Origin: Strigamia acuminata
Lineage: Eukaryota; Arthropoda; Chilopoda; Geophilomorpha; Linotaeniidae
Assembly: GCA_949358305.1 (NCBI GenBank)
Contig: CASHSZ010000054.1
Coordinates: forward strand, 62,001-126,000
DNA: 64,000 bases
Direction of reading: 5' to 3'
The translations under genes were made by a program, and so were the position numbers. Below the pieces are notes generated by a model. The model ran no database searches. It had not been told where the DNA came from and saw only the letters and a program-made list of their open reading frames with translations. Position 1 is the stretch's first letter. Every line of letters begins with the position of its first letter. This document shows, piece after piece, positions 20,998 to 34,305 of the stretch.

Positions 20998-21248
20998 TAT
21001 TTGTTGATTTTTAATTGATTTAATCGTTTTCTGTTTGTTTTTGCTGGTTTTTAATCGATTTTTCTGTATTTTTGGTCAATTTTTACCAATTGTAATTGTT
21101 ATTTGTCATTCTGAATTGATTATTGTCCGATTTTATTCGATTATTGTCAGATTTCAGTCGATTTTTGTCGATTTCTAATCAATGTTTATACATTTCTTAT
21201 CAAGTTTTGTATATTTTTGTTGATTTTTAATCATATTTGTTCCTTTTT
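20998..21248 (-). repeat. Outer inverted repeat, right end, copy 2
   Basis: This closes the foldback structure that opens at 11150, giving one complete instance of about 10.1 kb (11150-21248). Confidence 0.6.
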
Positions 21249-21608
21249 AATCAAAGTCGAAAACGAGTTGTAAATGCGTTCGTATGCGACGCGAACGCGT
21301 ATTGGAGTCGATTCCAAGTTCGTATTCCATCGCGAACGCGCATTTGAGACGTAAACGAGTTTATCTTTTTCACTCTCGCTTGATCCCCCTTTATCGCGCC
21401 TCATTGCTCCTGTGAAAAAAAATATATGAGAATGCACAGAAATGAACCTTCCAATACTTACATGAAAATTGGCAACCTTGACACAAAACAGTCTATCGAC
21501 ACTCCCAACACCACCCCGGACATTTTTCGGAAGAGTTTGGTCCACCCGGAATCCGCAGAATAGTCTCCCCCGAAATGCGGATTTCGCGGACGCCAATCCG
21601 CGAAAAGG

Positions 21609-22114
21609 ATATTCTTGTCGCGGCGCGCCGACGCGTCCGCCACGCCCGTCTGGAGAGCTTAACCTTATGGCGCGCATGCGGATTTCTCGGAGTGCGAAAG
21701 GGACCCTATTTTTAACATTACGGCGGCCTATACCTTGACCCCCTGTTCGCAGTCTCATGGCTGATTTTGCGGATTTCACTTATTTGTATATTCCGCACGA
21801 TCGCGCGCGTTTTATCAACCTTGGGAAAGCCGCTTTCTCAAATTTGCAAATTCCACATTGTGTGAACATGCTACAACGCTTCTGTGCGCGTCAATAAAAA
21901 AAAAAACCGATTAGAAATGAAATTCAGGGTTTTGTTAAAATAAAAATTATACAATATAATCAGTCTATAATGCTTCTATAATGCTGTTGGTTTAATCAGC
22001 ACATTGTAATCGTGTGAAAACACGCGCGCTCGCAATAATACATTACCCAATGTACTTGCACTGGCATGGACCCAACAGTGCGCACTTTCCCGTGCGTGCT
22101 GCTTGCACTATTTA
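21609..22114 (-). other. Invertible block, orientation 2, with 52-bp extra segment (copy 2)
   Basis: Positions 21661-22114 are the reverse complement of 5480-5934. Positions 21609-21660 (GC-rich, including CGGCGCGCCGACGCGTCC) are absent from copy 1. Downstream identity resumes at CATCAATTGTTGC in the original orientation. Confidence 0.88.
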
Positions 22115-25100
22115 CATCAATTGTTGCTCCACAGGTTGCGCGACCTGCCGGGCAGTTAAGACGTACTAGAATAACCTCAGGATTTGATAAAACCTGATTT
22201 TTGGATGACACTAAGTAAATGGCAGTGAATGTGAGATGTGAGATACACGATGAATTTAATAAAATTTATATTTCCTAATCATGGGATTGGTTTCACGTTT
22301 CATAATCCAACAATTAAGTAGAATATCATTATTGCAATTGATTAAAACAAATTTTTTTTACAAATTCTTTGGTTTTACATTTTAAATTTATTTTCCAATA
22401 GTTGGCACCATCGCAATTGCTGCGAGTTTAAAACACTGCATTCAGCAGAATTTACTGCACTTTCAAATCAAGGCCAGGCATACCTACTGCAAAGTAATGT
22501 ATAAACCATAAAGAAGCCTTTGATTCGGAATTGCCTGTAGGTAATTCTGCGCTGGTCTCCAATGGAAATGTCCGCGCCGGTCTTCCGTGCACGGGAAGTC
22601 CACAGAAAGTCCGTGCATTCCGTGCGCTGGGAGTCCGTGCGTCGTACCGCGTGATCTTGCATTGTTTTTTGTGGGCTTTTCCTGATTAGGATTACTTCCT
22701 TTTTAACTCTTGAAGAATTAAGTTTGTTTTTTTTGCTCCAAAACGTCCCAAAACGCCTGAAAATCGCGCAACTCGAGGCAAAACATTACAGTGTGTATTC
22801 AAATCAAAACTAGCTACAAATACATGCTGAAATTAGCTAAATTTTCAAATTTTTTGGCTTTCAAGAAGTAATGGAAACATTTGACATAACGTGGATCAGT
22901 TGCATTCAAAAACTAAAATATTTTGTGTTTTACTTCAATTTTAAACTAAAAATGATGTCATTTCCTGTTTAAACCCCTGTTAAAGCTTGAAATACATTTT
23001 AACTAAAAGAAATAAGTTTGTTTTTTTCTTCGGCAGTGACGTGTACACACGAGCACGCCTGAGAACGCCAAAAAATGCTAAAAAACGCTCAAAAACGCCT
23101 GAAAATCGCGCAACTCGAGGCAAAACATTAATTTTTCATCTTTATTTCAACTTTTGTGACGTTTAAAATTGTGTTCTCATGTTTTTTGCCTCAAGTTGCA
23201 TTGTCATCTGGCGTTTTGGAGTGTTTTTATGTGTTCGCAGGCGTTCGCAGGCGTTTTTTGGCGTTGTCACTCACTCAAGTGGCCATTTTTAGCATTTTCC
23301 GTAGTAAAAATGGCCGTTTTTCGTCAAAATGGCCATTTTTAGCCATTTTTCAGAGTAAAAATGTTTTTTTTTCACCGTTTTTATAGTAAAATGGCCATTT
23401 TTAGTCGTTTTTTTAATCAAAAATGGCCGTTTTTATCGTTGAAACGTTATTAAAATGTAACGTTTCAATGGCGTTTTGATCTCGCCTCATTTCCGGTTTT
23501 GAAAATTAATAAACGCCCCGGCGTTTATTCGAGGCAATACCCAACTTGGGCTTTTATTCGCGTCGCACCGCATCATCATCTCACCTTGCCTCCCGTCTTG
23601 AAAATTTATAAACGCCCCGGCGTTTATTCAAGGCAAACCATTGTTTATGTAAGTTTTTCCTGATTAGGATTACTTCTTTTAGAAGAAACACGTTTATTTC
23701 TTCTCGTTTAATCTTGAGTCGTGATCTCGCCTCGTTTCTGGTCTTAAAAATTAATAAACACCCCGGCTTTTATTCAAGGCAATACGGTACGTTTATGAAA
23801 CCCAACTTGGGCTTTCATTTTAAAAAAAGCGCGTGTTCTTACGTCGAACTAAGAGATACAGGTGAATTAGCAACGCCTAATTTGATTTAATAAATAAAGC
23901 AAACAACATCTCGCCTCACTTCTGGCGTTTGTTCGAGGCAAGCCATTGTTTTTGCATTTTTTTTCCTGATTAGGGTTACTTCCTTTTTAACTCTTGAAGA
24001 AATAAGTATTTTTTTTTACTCGGCAGTGACGTGTACGCGCGAGTACGCCTGAGAACGCCAAAAAATACTCCAAAACGCCTGAAAATCGTGCAACTCGAGG
24101 CAAAACATTAATTGTTTATTTTTGTTTCAACTTTTGTAACGTTTACAATTGTGTTCTCATGTTTTTTGCCTCAAGTTGCATTGTCATTTTGCGTTTTGGG
24201 GCGTTTTTAGGCATTTTTAGGCATTTGCGGGCGTTCTTGGGCGTTTTTTGGCGTTGTCATTCAATCAAATGGCCATTTTTAGCCATTTTTAGCCATTTTT
24301 CATAGAAAAATGGTCATTTTTAGCCGTTTTTCATCCAAAATGGCCGTTTTTCATCCAAAAGGGCCGTTTTTCATCCAAAATGGAATAATTGTTGTGTCCG
24401 GATTTTATGTCATTTATTGTCTTAATTAAAGTTAACAAAGTGTCTTTAATTTTTGCTTTTCTTGAATTTCAGCTTTTTAGATATTTTTACATATTAAACT
24501 TTCATTTTTTGTGATTTATTAAAAGTTACAGTGTTTTCATGAATTTTAGTGTCTATGATATTGATATTATCTTTATTCATTGCTATTTAAAGTTTTATTA
24601 CTTCTCTGTGTCTTATTTCTTTAATTCTTGCTCATTTTGTGTGATTTTGGATGATTTTTAGTGCATTCGTCGATTTACAGATCACTTGCGTAAGACGCGT
24701 GACGTCATATTTCTTAATCTAGTTCGGTTGTGTTCAAACTTCTAACCTTTTGTTTGGACCTTATTCTTGTGTTATGGATAGGTTTTAGAATTGATTTAGA
24801 CTAATTTGGGGGTGATCTGTCGATTGGTTTGCTTTATTTTTGTCCCGGAACGGTCGTTTTGTCGTTTCGAGCGTTCGTTGTCGGTACGCACTTGTGCGCT
24901 GCTGACCGAGTTCATTCCGTTCGGCAAACGATTATTTTCAAGTGTTCTTTTAATAAATAGTGCTTTTGTTGTAGGAAATTACATTTCCTAATGTTATTTT
25001 ATTCAATACAGTGTGTATTCTTGATTTTATTCTTGTGTTGAAATTCAAATGTCGTGTTTTGCCGCTCTAGCGGATTTGAAGTGGGCGCCATGTTGGATTT

Positions 25101-27329
25101 CCCCGCTAATTTCTTTATTTATCCATTTCATTTGTCTTTTTGAAAATGAATAAACGCCCCGGCGTTTATGCGAGGCAAGCCATAGTTTTTGTAGGTTCTT
25201 TCCTGATTAGGGTTACTTGTGACGTGCACGGGCGAGCTCGCCTGAGGACGCCAAAAAAAGCTCAAAAACGCCCCAAAACGCCTGAAAATCGCGCAACTCG
25301 AAGCAAAAAATTACAGTTTGAATTCAAATCAAAACTAACCACAAATACATGCTACAATTAGGTAAATTTTCAAATTTTTTATCAATAAATGATGACTTTC
25401 AAGAAGTATGACAACATTTGACAAAATTTAGACCAGTTGCATTTAAAAACTAAAATATTTTGTGTTTTACTTCAATTTTAAACCAAAAATGACGTCATTT
25501 TTTGTTTAAACCGGCGTTTATTTGAGGCAAGCACGCCGCTGAGAACGCCAAAAAATGCTCAAAAACACTCCAAAAGGCCTGAAAATCGCGCAACTTGAGG
25601 CAAAAAATTAATTTTTCATCTTTGTTTCAACTTTTGTGACGTTTAAAATTGTGTTTTCAAGTTTTATGCCTCAAGTTGCATTGTCATCTGGCGTTTTGGG
25701 GCGTTTTGGGGCGTTCGCAGGCGTTTGCACGCGTTTTTTGGCGTTGTCACTCACTCAAGTGGCCATTTTTAGCCAATTTTCGAAGTAAAAATGGCCTTTT
25801 TTTTATTAAAATGGCCATTTTCAGCCATTTGTCATAGTAAAAATGGCCATTTTCAGCCATTTTTTATAGTAAAAATGGCCATTTTTCATCCAAAATGGCC
25901 GTTTTTCATCCAAAATGACCATTTTTATCATTGACACGCTATAAAAATGTAACGTTTCAATGGCGTTTTGACGGAATTGGTAAGTTTTGAAATTTCCCGT
26001 GTCCCGTTATTGTGACTCCTCGTCCGGTTTCTCAGAACCGAAACCCTAATACAGGTGAATTAGTGACGCCTAATTTGTTTTAACAAATAAAGCAAACAAC
26101 ATCTCGCCTCACTTCCAGTCTTGAAAATTAGTAAACGCCCCGGCGTTTATTCGAGGCAAGCCGTTGTTTTTACAGTAATTTCCTGGTTAGGGTTATTTTT
26201 TTTTTAACTCTTGAAGAAATAAGTTTGTTTTTTTCTCGCCTGCACGCGCGAGCTCGCATGAGAATGCTAAAAAATAAGCAAAAACGTTCTAAAACGCCCC
26301 AAAACGCTTCAAAATGCTCCAAAAAGCCTGAAAATCGTGCCACTCAAAGCAAAAAATTATGTTCGCATGTTTTTTGCCTCAAGTTGCACGGTTATCTGGC
26401 GTTTTGGTGCGTTCTTGGGGCGTTTTGGTGCGTTCTTGGGGCGTTTTCGGGCGTTTTTTCGGCGTTGTCACTCACTCCCGCACTTTGCTGTCTTGTTTAT
26501 TACAATTTGGTTTAGCTGTTGTATTTATTTTTATTTGTTTTATGGTTATTTAATGTGTTTTTGTAGCATTCAAAATGTTTTGTTGCCTAATTTCTCGTTT
26601 TGGCGCCAACTGTTTGTTTGACAACGCCGTGTCAGAATTTAGGGATGATTCTGCTTTGGTTTCTAATTAAAAAAAAAATGTTGTTTTAATTTCAATTGTA
26701 ACTGCTTATTATAACGTTATTATTAGTATTTTGTAAAGGTTCATTCTTTTTCCATGTTAATAAAAAATGAAGTAACTTTCGGTGAAAAAAAAAACAGTTA
26801 AATGCGGATCAAAATTAAACACACACGAGAAGTTTAATAAACGTCCCGGCGTTTATTCGAGGCAATACGGTACATTTGTGAAACCCAACTTGGAACCCGA
26901 AAATAACGTGGGGCCGTCTGAACACCTGGATTTGAATTTTCGTCTACGCGCGCGCCGACGCATGGGGAATGCGGGGTGGGGTTCCTTCCCAGTGTTCCGA
27001 ACGAGTCAATTTCACCCCGAAAATATCCCGAAATTGCTGATACATGCATTTCGAGCCAGAAATATTGATCTTCATGTAAATTTTGATTGTTTAGCTTTTT
27101 TTTGAAATTTTACAAATTTTCCTCATCTCCTGCCTTCCTCGCTCATTTAACACCAAAATGGCCTGCATTGAGGATTTTTCCCATAATCCTTTTCACACGT
27201 ATGGAGCGCAAACAGTCGCAATAAATGAAATCAGCGGAATTCGGCCTTGAGTTTGCGACGCCATCTTGAATACGAGTAACAGCACAGTATGGTGTCAATT
27301 ATTCGAACTGATCGTAAGGCATGGGACAA
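22115..27329. repeat. 6-kb spacer, copy 2
   Basis: This matches 5935-11149 at an offset of 16180. Hairpin units lie at 23031-23277, 24021-24268, 25526-25757 and 26236-26477. Phased A/T tracts lie at 23278-23445, 24269-24385 and 25758-25940, and the BEL LTR fragment at 24391-25130. One single-base difference was noted at 24531. No gene is supported. Confidence 0.85.
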
Positions 27330-27490
27330 AAATTGATTAAAAACGAACAAACATGATTAAAAATCAACAAAAATCGACTGAAATCGGACAATAATCAATT
27401 CAGAATGACAAATAACGATTAAAATTGGCAAAAATTGTCACAAATAGAGAAAAACCGATTAAAAATCAGCAAGAAACCAATAGAAATTGA
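27330..27490 (+). repeat. Outer inverted repeat, left end (of the third foldback structure)
   Basis: This matches 11150-11310 and pairs in inverted orientation with 44204-44454. Confidence 0.6.
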
Positions 27491-28156
27491 TAAAATCAAA
27501 TAAAAATTAACAAATATCCATTTTGTTTGCTTTTAAACAAATTAAGAACTTTGAAAACACACGACAATTTTAAACAGTAAACACCGGGGTCAAATAAGCG
27601 CCGCTACTCGTTTAAACACCGGGGAGGTGTTAGTGAAGTGCCTCGAGTGGAGAAATTAATAAACGCTCGAGGCACCACGGTAGGCTTATTAAACACAAAA
27701 TATGAAACGCTCGATCTTCAACAGGCGCACACGCCCGAGAACACCTCGGCATGCCTCAGCACTCTCCAAGAAACGAGAAAAACCAAGGCAAAAAAAAAAA
27801 AATACACCAAAATTAGGACTAAAATCAAACACACATGGGGCCCGGAAGATTGATAACATCCCGGCATATATTCAAGGCAGTACGCCATGTTTTTTCCACC
27901 ATTTTGTAAGTTTATTTCAATATTCATAAAGTTTATTGCTTTTTGTATCATTAGTAGTATTCCCTTGTGTGATGTGGTTTTATAAATATCACACACAACT
28001 GCTTCTGCTGTTTTCTTCACGTTTATGCTTCGTGTATGCATGTGAAGCCCTCGCACATCTTTTGAGCACCTGTACACATTTGGACACGCTCAAGGTGCTA
28101 CATCGCGCGCTCAAACGCACTAGATCGCGCGCGCAAACGCGCTGCATCACGCATAT

Positions 28157-28548
28157 TAGGGATAAGAACGGACCGGGATAGGGACTGGACTGGTAATGTT
28201 TGCCCTATGCGGATACGGGACGGGACGGGATTACAGTTGCTAAATTCGTACTGCGAGGCGGAGACAATTTTCTAATTCCAGTTGTTATTTATCACTATTA
28301 AGCCTAATATTGAGCCTGATAATGCTAAAATAAAGTAAATAAACAACAACAACAAACTCATTATTAAAAGTAAATTACACTGTATGACCAAAATATTGTT
28401 GTTTCTTTACTTTATTTTAGCATTATTAGGCCTAATATTAGGCTTAATACTGATTTATTTCAATTATGCAATCATACGCGCGTATTACGCTAACGTAATG
28501 GACCCGGGACGGGTCGGGACCCGAAAATTGGTCCCGTTCTCATCCCTA
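28157..28548. mobile_element. hAT-like MITE, 392 bp, copy 2
   Basis: This is the same insertion as 11977-12368 at +16180, with the same ACGCATAT duplication at 28149-28156 and 28549-28556. It was therefore duplicated with the array and is not an independent insertion. A single-base change lies just outside it, near 28144. Confidence 0.85.
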
Positions 28549-28763
28549 ACGCATATATATCGCAGACATATCGCGCCCACGACAAAGCACAAACCCATGG
28601 CAGTCACCAAAGAATATTTACGCCGCTTCCACGCACGTTTTATTTTCTCACAGGCCTCTACACATTTAACTTGCGCGCGCACTTGCTACGTGCTCGTGTG
28701 GTCACAATAAATACCTAATTTTCATTAAAATAACGAATGAACGAAATCACTTCAACCACACTT

Positions 28764-31700
28764 GCTACGGTCGACGCATCGACGGCGATTCGCATGCGTT
28801 ACCCCAAATACCGATAAAAAATCGCAGAAAACACTAATCCCGACCCAAAAACCGCCAAAATTACCCTCAAAACACGCCAACAACCTTCCACCACTTAAAT
28901 TACACCGGAAAAAAACAATTTCAAACCGAAAAATCAACAAAAAAGGCCAAAAAAATATTGCAAACAAAGAGAAAAGATCAATTATCGAGGCAAATCCCCA
29001 CCACAAAACAACGCATCGCCGGTATACACTTAAGCGTACAGTGCACAACACTACTGTTTATTTTCAATGATCCAATAAATAAAATTTGAAACAAAGTTGA
29101 GTGGAATTGTACGTTTCTTGTATATTAAAGTTTTTATTTTGTTTGTTTACACCTAATTTTTTTTTTCCATCATAGAATGGCGACTCGATACTTTTGTAGC
29201 TCGAATTCACTTCGTAAACGTGGTCGGTGTTCATCACGCGTCAATGCGCTCGTGCAATAGTATAGGCGCGCATACGATTTGATGCGCGCAAAACTTGCAA
29301 AACTTGCACGGAATTTGGGCAATTTTTGACAAATTTCAGCAGATTTTTGCCTGTATTTGACAAATTTCAGAAGATTTTTTGCCTATATTTGACAAATTTC
29401 AGAAGATTTCCTCAATCCTCAAACATTTGCTGAAATTTCTCATAAAATTTCTAAAATTAATTGAAATTTGTCTGAAATTTGTCTGGAATTTGTCAAATAT
29501 TGTCAAAAATCCGTGGAAATTTGTCAAATACTGGCAAAAATCCATGTAAATTTGTCAAAAATTGCCATAATTCGGTGCAAATTGTGTTAGATATTGGAAA
29601 AATTTATTTTAACGCTTCCAACGCGCCAGTAAATCGCGCGTGCACACGCATGGATTTTTCGTCATAGTTGGATGCGCGCAAACCTCACGTAACTTGCGCC
29701 AAAATTTGGCAATTTTTGACAAATTTCAGCAGATTTTTGCCAGTATTTGACAAATTTCCACTGATTTTTGACAATATTTGACCCAACAACTGCGCCACGT
29801 TCCAGGCGCCGGTTTAGGCATTTTAGACCCGTTTTAGACCGTTTTAGATGGCGAAAACGTTCTCTCCATCATTTTCTACCCCTGGGTGAGGTTTTCAGCG
29901 TTCATGATTGATGAAAAAGCTGTTTTCTAACTAGCTGTCCCATTGCTAGTTTTGGCGTCAGGTTTTAGCAACCTTCCGATCCGACTCTGTCGTCTGCACG
30001 ACCTCCAAGACTGTTTTAGGGTTAATTTGAGTCAAATAATTCATTCTGGGGGTTGTTTTGGGTTTTTTACAAGTGTGTTTTTGTAGTTTTTATTGGTTTC
30101 AAACATTGTCAATTCTTTATACAAGTGTAACTTTCATTTCTCTGTATTTTGAGAACTTTGCATTGCAGCAAAGTTCATTTCTTGCCCCTTAATTATTGTG
30201 TAATTGTTGGTTTTCAAGCCCGTTTTTTAACAATAACTTTATTTGAAGTGCCTATTGTTTCAGGCACGTGCTTCCACGTGCCTTTTATTGTTGAGCAATT
30301 TCTTGGGCAGTTGCGCTCCTGTTGCTAGCATTGCCGCGCGTTCTCCGCGCGCGTACTCGCGTTTCGCATCACACACATTCGGATTCGATGGCCTATCGCG
30401 GCGGCACATTGTGTGGCATAGCGCGGCACGTTGCAATTGCTAATGCTACGGTCGACGGCGATTCGCATGCGCTATCCGCTGCATCAAACCCCAAATACCG
30501 AAAAAAAATCGCAGAAAACACTAATCCCGACCCAAAAACCGCCAAAATTACCCTCAACACACGCCAACAACCTTCCACCACTTAAATTACACCGGAAAAA
30601 AACAATTTCAAACCGAAAAATCAACAAAAAAGGCCAAAAAAATATTGCAAACAAAGAGAAAAGATCAATTATCGAGGCAAATCCCCACCACAAAACAACG
30701 CATCGCCGGTATACACTTAAGCGTACAGTGCACAACACTACTGTTTATTTTCAATAATCCAATAAATAAAATTTGAAACAAAGTTGAGTGGAATTGTACG
30801 TTTCTTGTATATTAAAGTTTTTATTTTGTTTGTTTACACTTAATTTTTTTTTCCATCATAGAATGGCGACTCGATACTTTTGTAGCTCGAATTCACTTCG
30901 TAAACGTGGTCGGTGTTCATCACGCGTCAATGCGCTCGTGCAATAGTATAGGCGCGCATACGATTTGATGCGCGCAAAACTTGCAAAACTTGCACGGAAT
31001 TTGGGCAATTTTTGACAAATTTCAGCAGATTTTTGCCTGTATTTGACAAATTTCAGAAGATTTTTTGCCTATATTTGACAAATTTCAGAAGATTTCCTCA
31101 ATCCTCAAACATTTGCTGAAATTTCTCATAAAATTTCTAAAATTAATTGAAATTTGTCTGAAATTTGTCTGGAATTTGTCAAATATTGTCAAAAATCCGT
31201 GGAAATTTGTCAAATACTGGCAAAAATCCATGTAAATTTGTCAAAAATTGCCATAATTCGGTGCAAATTGTGTTAGATATTGGAAAAATTTATTTTAACG
31301 CTTCCAACGCGCCAGTAAATCGCGCGTGCACACGCATGGATTTTTCGTCATAGTTGGATGCGCGCAAACCTCACGTAACTTGCGCCAAAATTTGGCAATT
31401 TTTGACAAATTTCAGCAGATTTTTGCCAGTATTTGACAAATTTCCACTGATTTTTGACAATATTTGACCCAACAACTGCGCCACGTTCCAGGCGCCGGTT
31501 TAGGCATTTTAGACCCGTTTTAGACCGTTTTAGATGGCGAAAACGTTCTCTCCATCATTTTCTACCCCTGGGTGAGGTTTTCAGCGTTCATGATTGATGA
31601 AAAAGCTGTTTTCTAACTAGCTGTCCCATTGCTAGTTTTGGCGTCAGGTTTTAGCAACCTTCCGATCCGACTCTGTCGTCTGCACGACCTCCAAGACTGT

Positions 31701-32130
31701 TTTAGGGTTAATTTGAGTCAAATAATTCATTCTGGGGGTTGTTTTGGGTTTTTTACAAGTGTGTTTTTGTAGTTTTTATTGGTTTCAAACATTGTCAATT
31801 CTTTATACAAGTGTAACTTTCATTTCTCTGTATTTTGAGAACTTTGCATTGCAGCAAAGTTCATTTCTTGCCCCTTAATTATTGTGTAATTGTTGGTTTT
31901 CAAGCCCGTTTTTTAACAATAACTTTATTTGAAGTGCCTATTGTTTCAGGCACGTGCTTCCACGTGCCTTTTATTGTTGAGCAATTTCTTGGGCAGTTGC
32001 GCTCCTGTTGCTAGCATTGCCGCGCGTTCTCCGCGCGCGTACTCGCGTTTCGCATCACACACATTCGGATTCGATGGCCTATCGCGGCGGCACATTGTGT
32101 GGCATAGCGCGGCACGTTGCAATTGCTAAT
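28764..32130 (+). repeat. Left-arm repeats A1 and A2, second set
   Basis: A1 is 28764-30444 and A2 is 30445-32130, matching 12584-15950 at +16180. Confidence 0.9.
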
Positions 32131-33811
32131 GCTACGGTCGACGGCGATTCGCATGCGCTATCCGCTGCATCAAACCCCAAATACCGAAAAAAAATCGCAG
32201 AAAACACTAATCCCGACCCAAAAACCGCCAAAATTACCCTCAACACACGCCAACAACCTTCCACCACTTAAATTACACCGGAAAAAAACAATTTCAAACC
32301 GAAAAATCAACAAAAAAGGCCAAAAAAATATTGCAAACAAAGAGAAAAGATCAATTATCGAGGCAAATCCCCACCACAAAACAACGCATCGCCGGTATAC
32401 ACTTAAGCGTACAGTGCACAACACTACTGTTTATTTTCAATAATCCAATAAATAAAATTTGAAACAAAGTTGAGTGGAATTGTACGTTTCTTGTATATTA
32501 AAGTTTTTATTTTGTTTGTTTACACTTAATTTTTTTTTCCATCATAGAATGGCGACTCGATACTTTTGTAGCTCGAATTCACTTCGTAAACGTGGTCGGT
32601 GTTCATCACGCGTCAATGCGCTCGTGCAATAGTATAGGCGCGCATACGATTTGATGCGCGCAAAACTTGCAAAACTTGCACGGAATTTGGGCAATTTTTG
32701 ACAAATTTCAGCAGATTTTTGCCTGTATTTGACAAATTTCAGAAGATTTTTTGCCTATATTTGACAAATTTCAGAAGATTTCCTCAATCCTCAAACATTT
32801 GCTGAAATTTCTCATAAAATTTCTAAAATTAATTGAAATTTGTCTGAAATTTGTCTGGAATTTGTCAAATATTGTCAAAAATCCGTGGAAATTTGTCAAA
32901 TACTGGCAAAAATCCATGTAAATTTGTCAAAAATTGCCATAATTCGGTGCAAATTGTGTTAGATATTGGAAAAATTTATTTTAACGCTTCCAACGCGCCA
33001 GTAAATCGCGCGTGCACACGCATGGATTTTTCGTCATAGTTGGATGCGCGCAAACCTCACGTAACTTGCGCCAAAATTTGGCAATTTTTGACAAATTTCA
33101 GCAGATTTTTGCCAGTATTTGACAAATTTCCACTGATTTTTGACAATATTTGACCCAACAACTGCGCCACGTTCCAGGCGCCGGTTTAGGCATTTTAGAC
33201 CCGTTTTAGACCGTTTTAGATGGCGAAAACGTTCTCTCCATCATTTTCTACCCCTGGGTGAGGTTTTCAGCGTTCATGATTGATGAAAAAGCTGTTTTCT
33301 AACTAGCTGTCCCATTGCTAGTTTTGGCGTCAGGTTTTAGCAACCTTCCGATCCGACTCTGTCGTCTGCACGACCTCCAAGACTGTTTTAGGGTTAATTT
33401 GAGTCAAATAATTCATTCTGGGGGTTGTTTTGGGTTTTTTACAAGTGTGTTTTTGTAGTTTTTATTGGTTTCAAACATTGTCAATTCTTTATACAAGTGT
33501 AACTTTCATTTCTCTGTATTTTGAGAACTTTGCATTGCAGCAAAGTTCATTTCTTGCCCCTTAATTATTGTGTAATTGTTGGTTTTCAAGCCCGTTTTTT
33601 AACAATAACTTTATTTGAAGTGCCTATTGTTTCAGGCACGTGCTTCCACGTGCCTTTTATTGTTGAGCAATTTCTTGGGCAGTTGCGCTCCTGTTGCTAG
33701 CATTGCTGCGCGTTCTCCGCGCGCGTACTCGCGCGTTTCGCATCACACACATTCGGGTTCAATGGCCTATCGCGGCGGCACATTGTGTGGCATAGCGCGG
33801 CACGTTGCAAT
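32131..33811 (+). repeat. Left-arm repeat A3, third set, ending at the copia insertion
   Basis: This matches 15951-17631. Its last five bases, GCAAT, are duplicated on the far side of the copia element (40833-40837), so the arm was intact before insertion. Confidence 0.9.
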
Positions 33812-34288
33812 TAAAGCGATTTCCTGGCCAAAACATCGGTTAGAAAGGAGTTGACGAGTGTCTAAACAGGTGCGCGACCCCGACATGCGTGCGCCATGTT
33901 TAATATCACATAAAAGTGTACACGCTTCGAGGCTAACAACTGCACTCGGAAAAATAGGATAAATCATTGTTGGATTTCAATGATTTGTCCTTTACATTAT
34001 AAAATAAAAGCAATGACATTCATAATCGATAACTAAGCAATAATAACAATACAGGACTCGCTCTTTTGAGCAGACGATGTTATCAGCGCATGCTGCTAAA
34101 TGGAAACGTTCAACCGCGGTACAGAACCAGCATTAATAAAAATCGAGATCGATTGAACGCGACATCGAGACATTAAATAGCAGCACCTTCATTACACATA
34201 TCCGGAAAGTGTGTAATGTAAATATTCACAAACTATACAATATGGCGACAAACAACCAAACACACAATATTTCCACCACAACTCAATA
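33812..34288 (-). repeat. Copia 3' LTR
   Basis: This 477-bp LTR is at the 3' end of the element (low coordinates, because coding is on the minus strand). On the minus strand it starts TATTGAGTTGTGG and ends ATCGCTTTA. It looks identical to the 5' LTR. Confidence 0.93.
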
Positions 34289-34290
34289 TA

Positions 34291-34299
34291 TCCCCCTTT
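34291..34299 (-). other. Copia polypurine tract
   Basis: The minus-strand run AAAGGGGGA lies two bases before the 3' LTR, at the expected place for plus-strand DNA priming. Confidence 0.8.
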
Positions 34300-34305
34300 G
34301 TTTGG

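Larger units (their letters stand above)
16131..32310. repeat. 16.2-kb tandem array, copy 2
   Basis: This is a complete second copy of the array unit in the same orientation as copy 1. It is 50 bp longer because the block after position 21608 is rearranged: about 454 bp are inverted relative to copy 1 and 52 bp are added. Everything else aligns without visible gaps, including the MITE, the BEL LTR fragment and the three 1.69-kb left-arm repeats. Such high identity implies recent duplication, ongoing homogenisation, or an assembly duplication. Confidence 0.92.
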
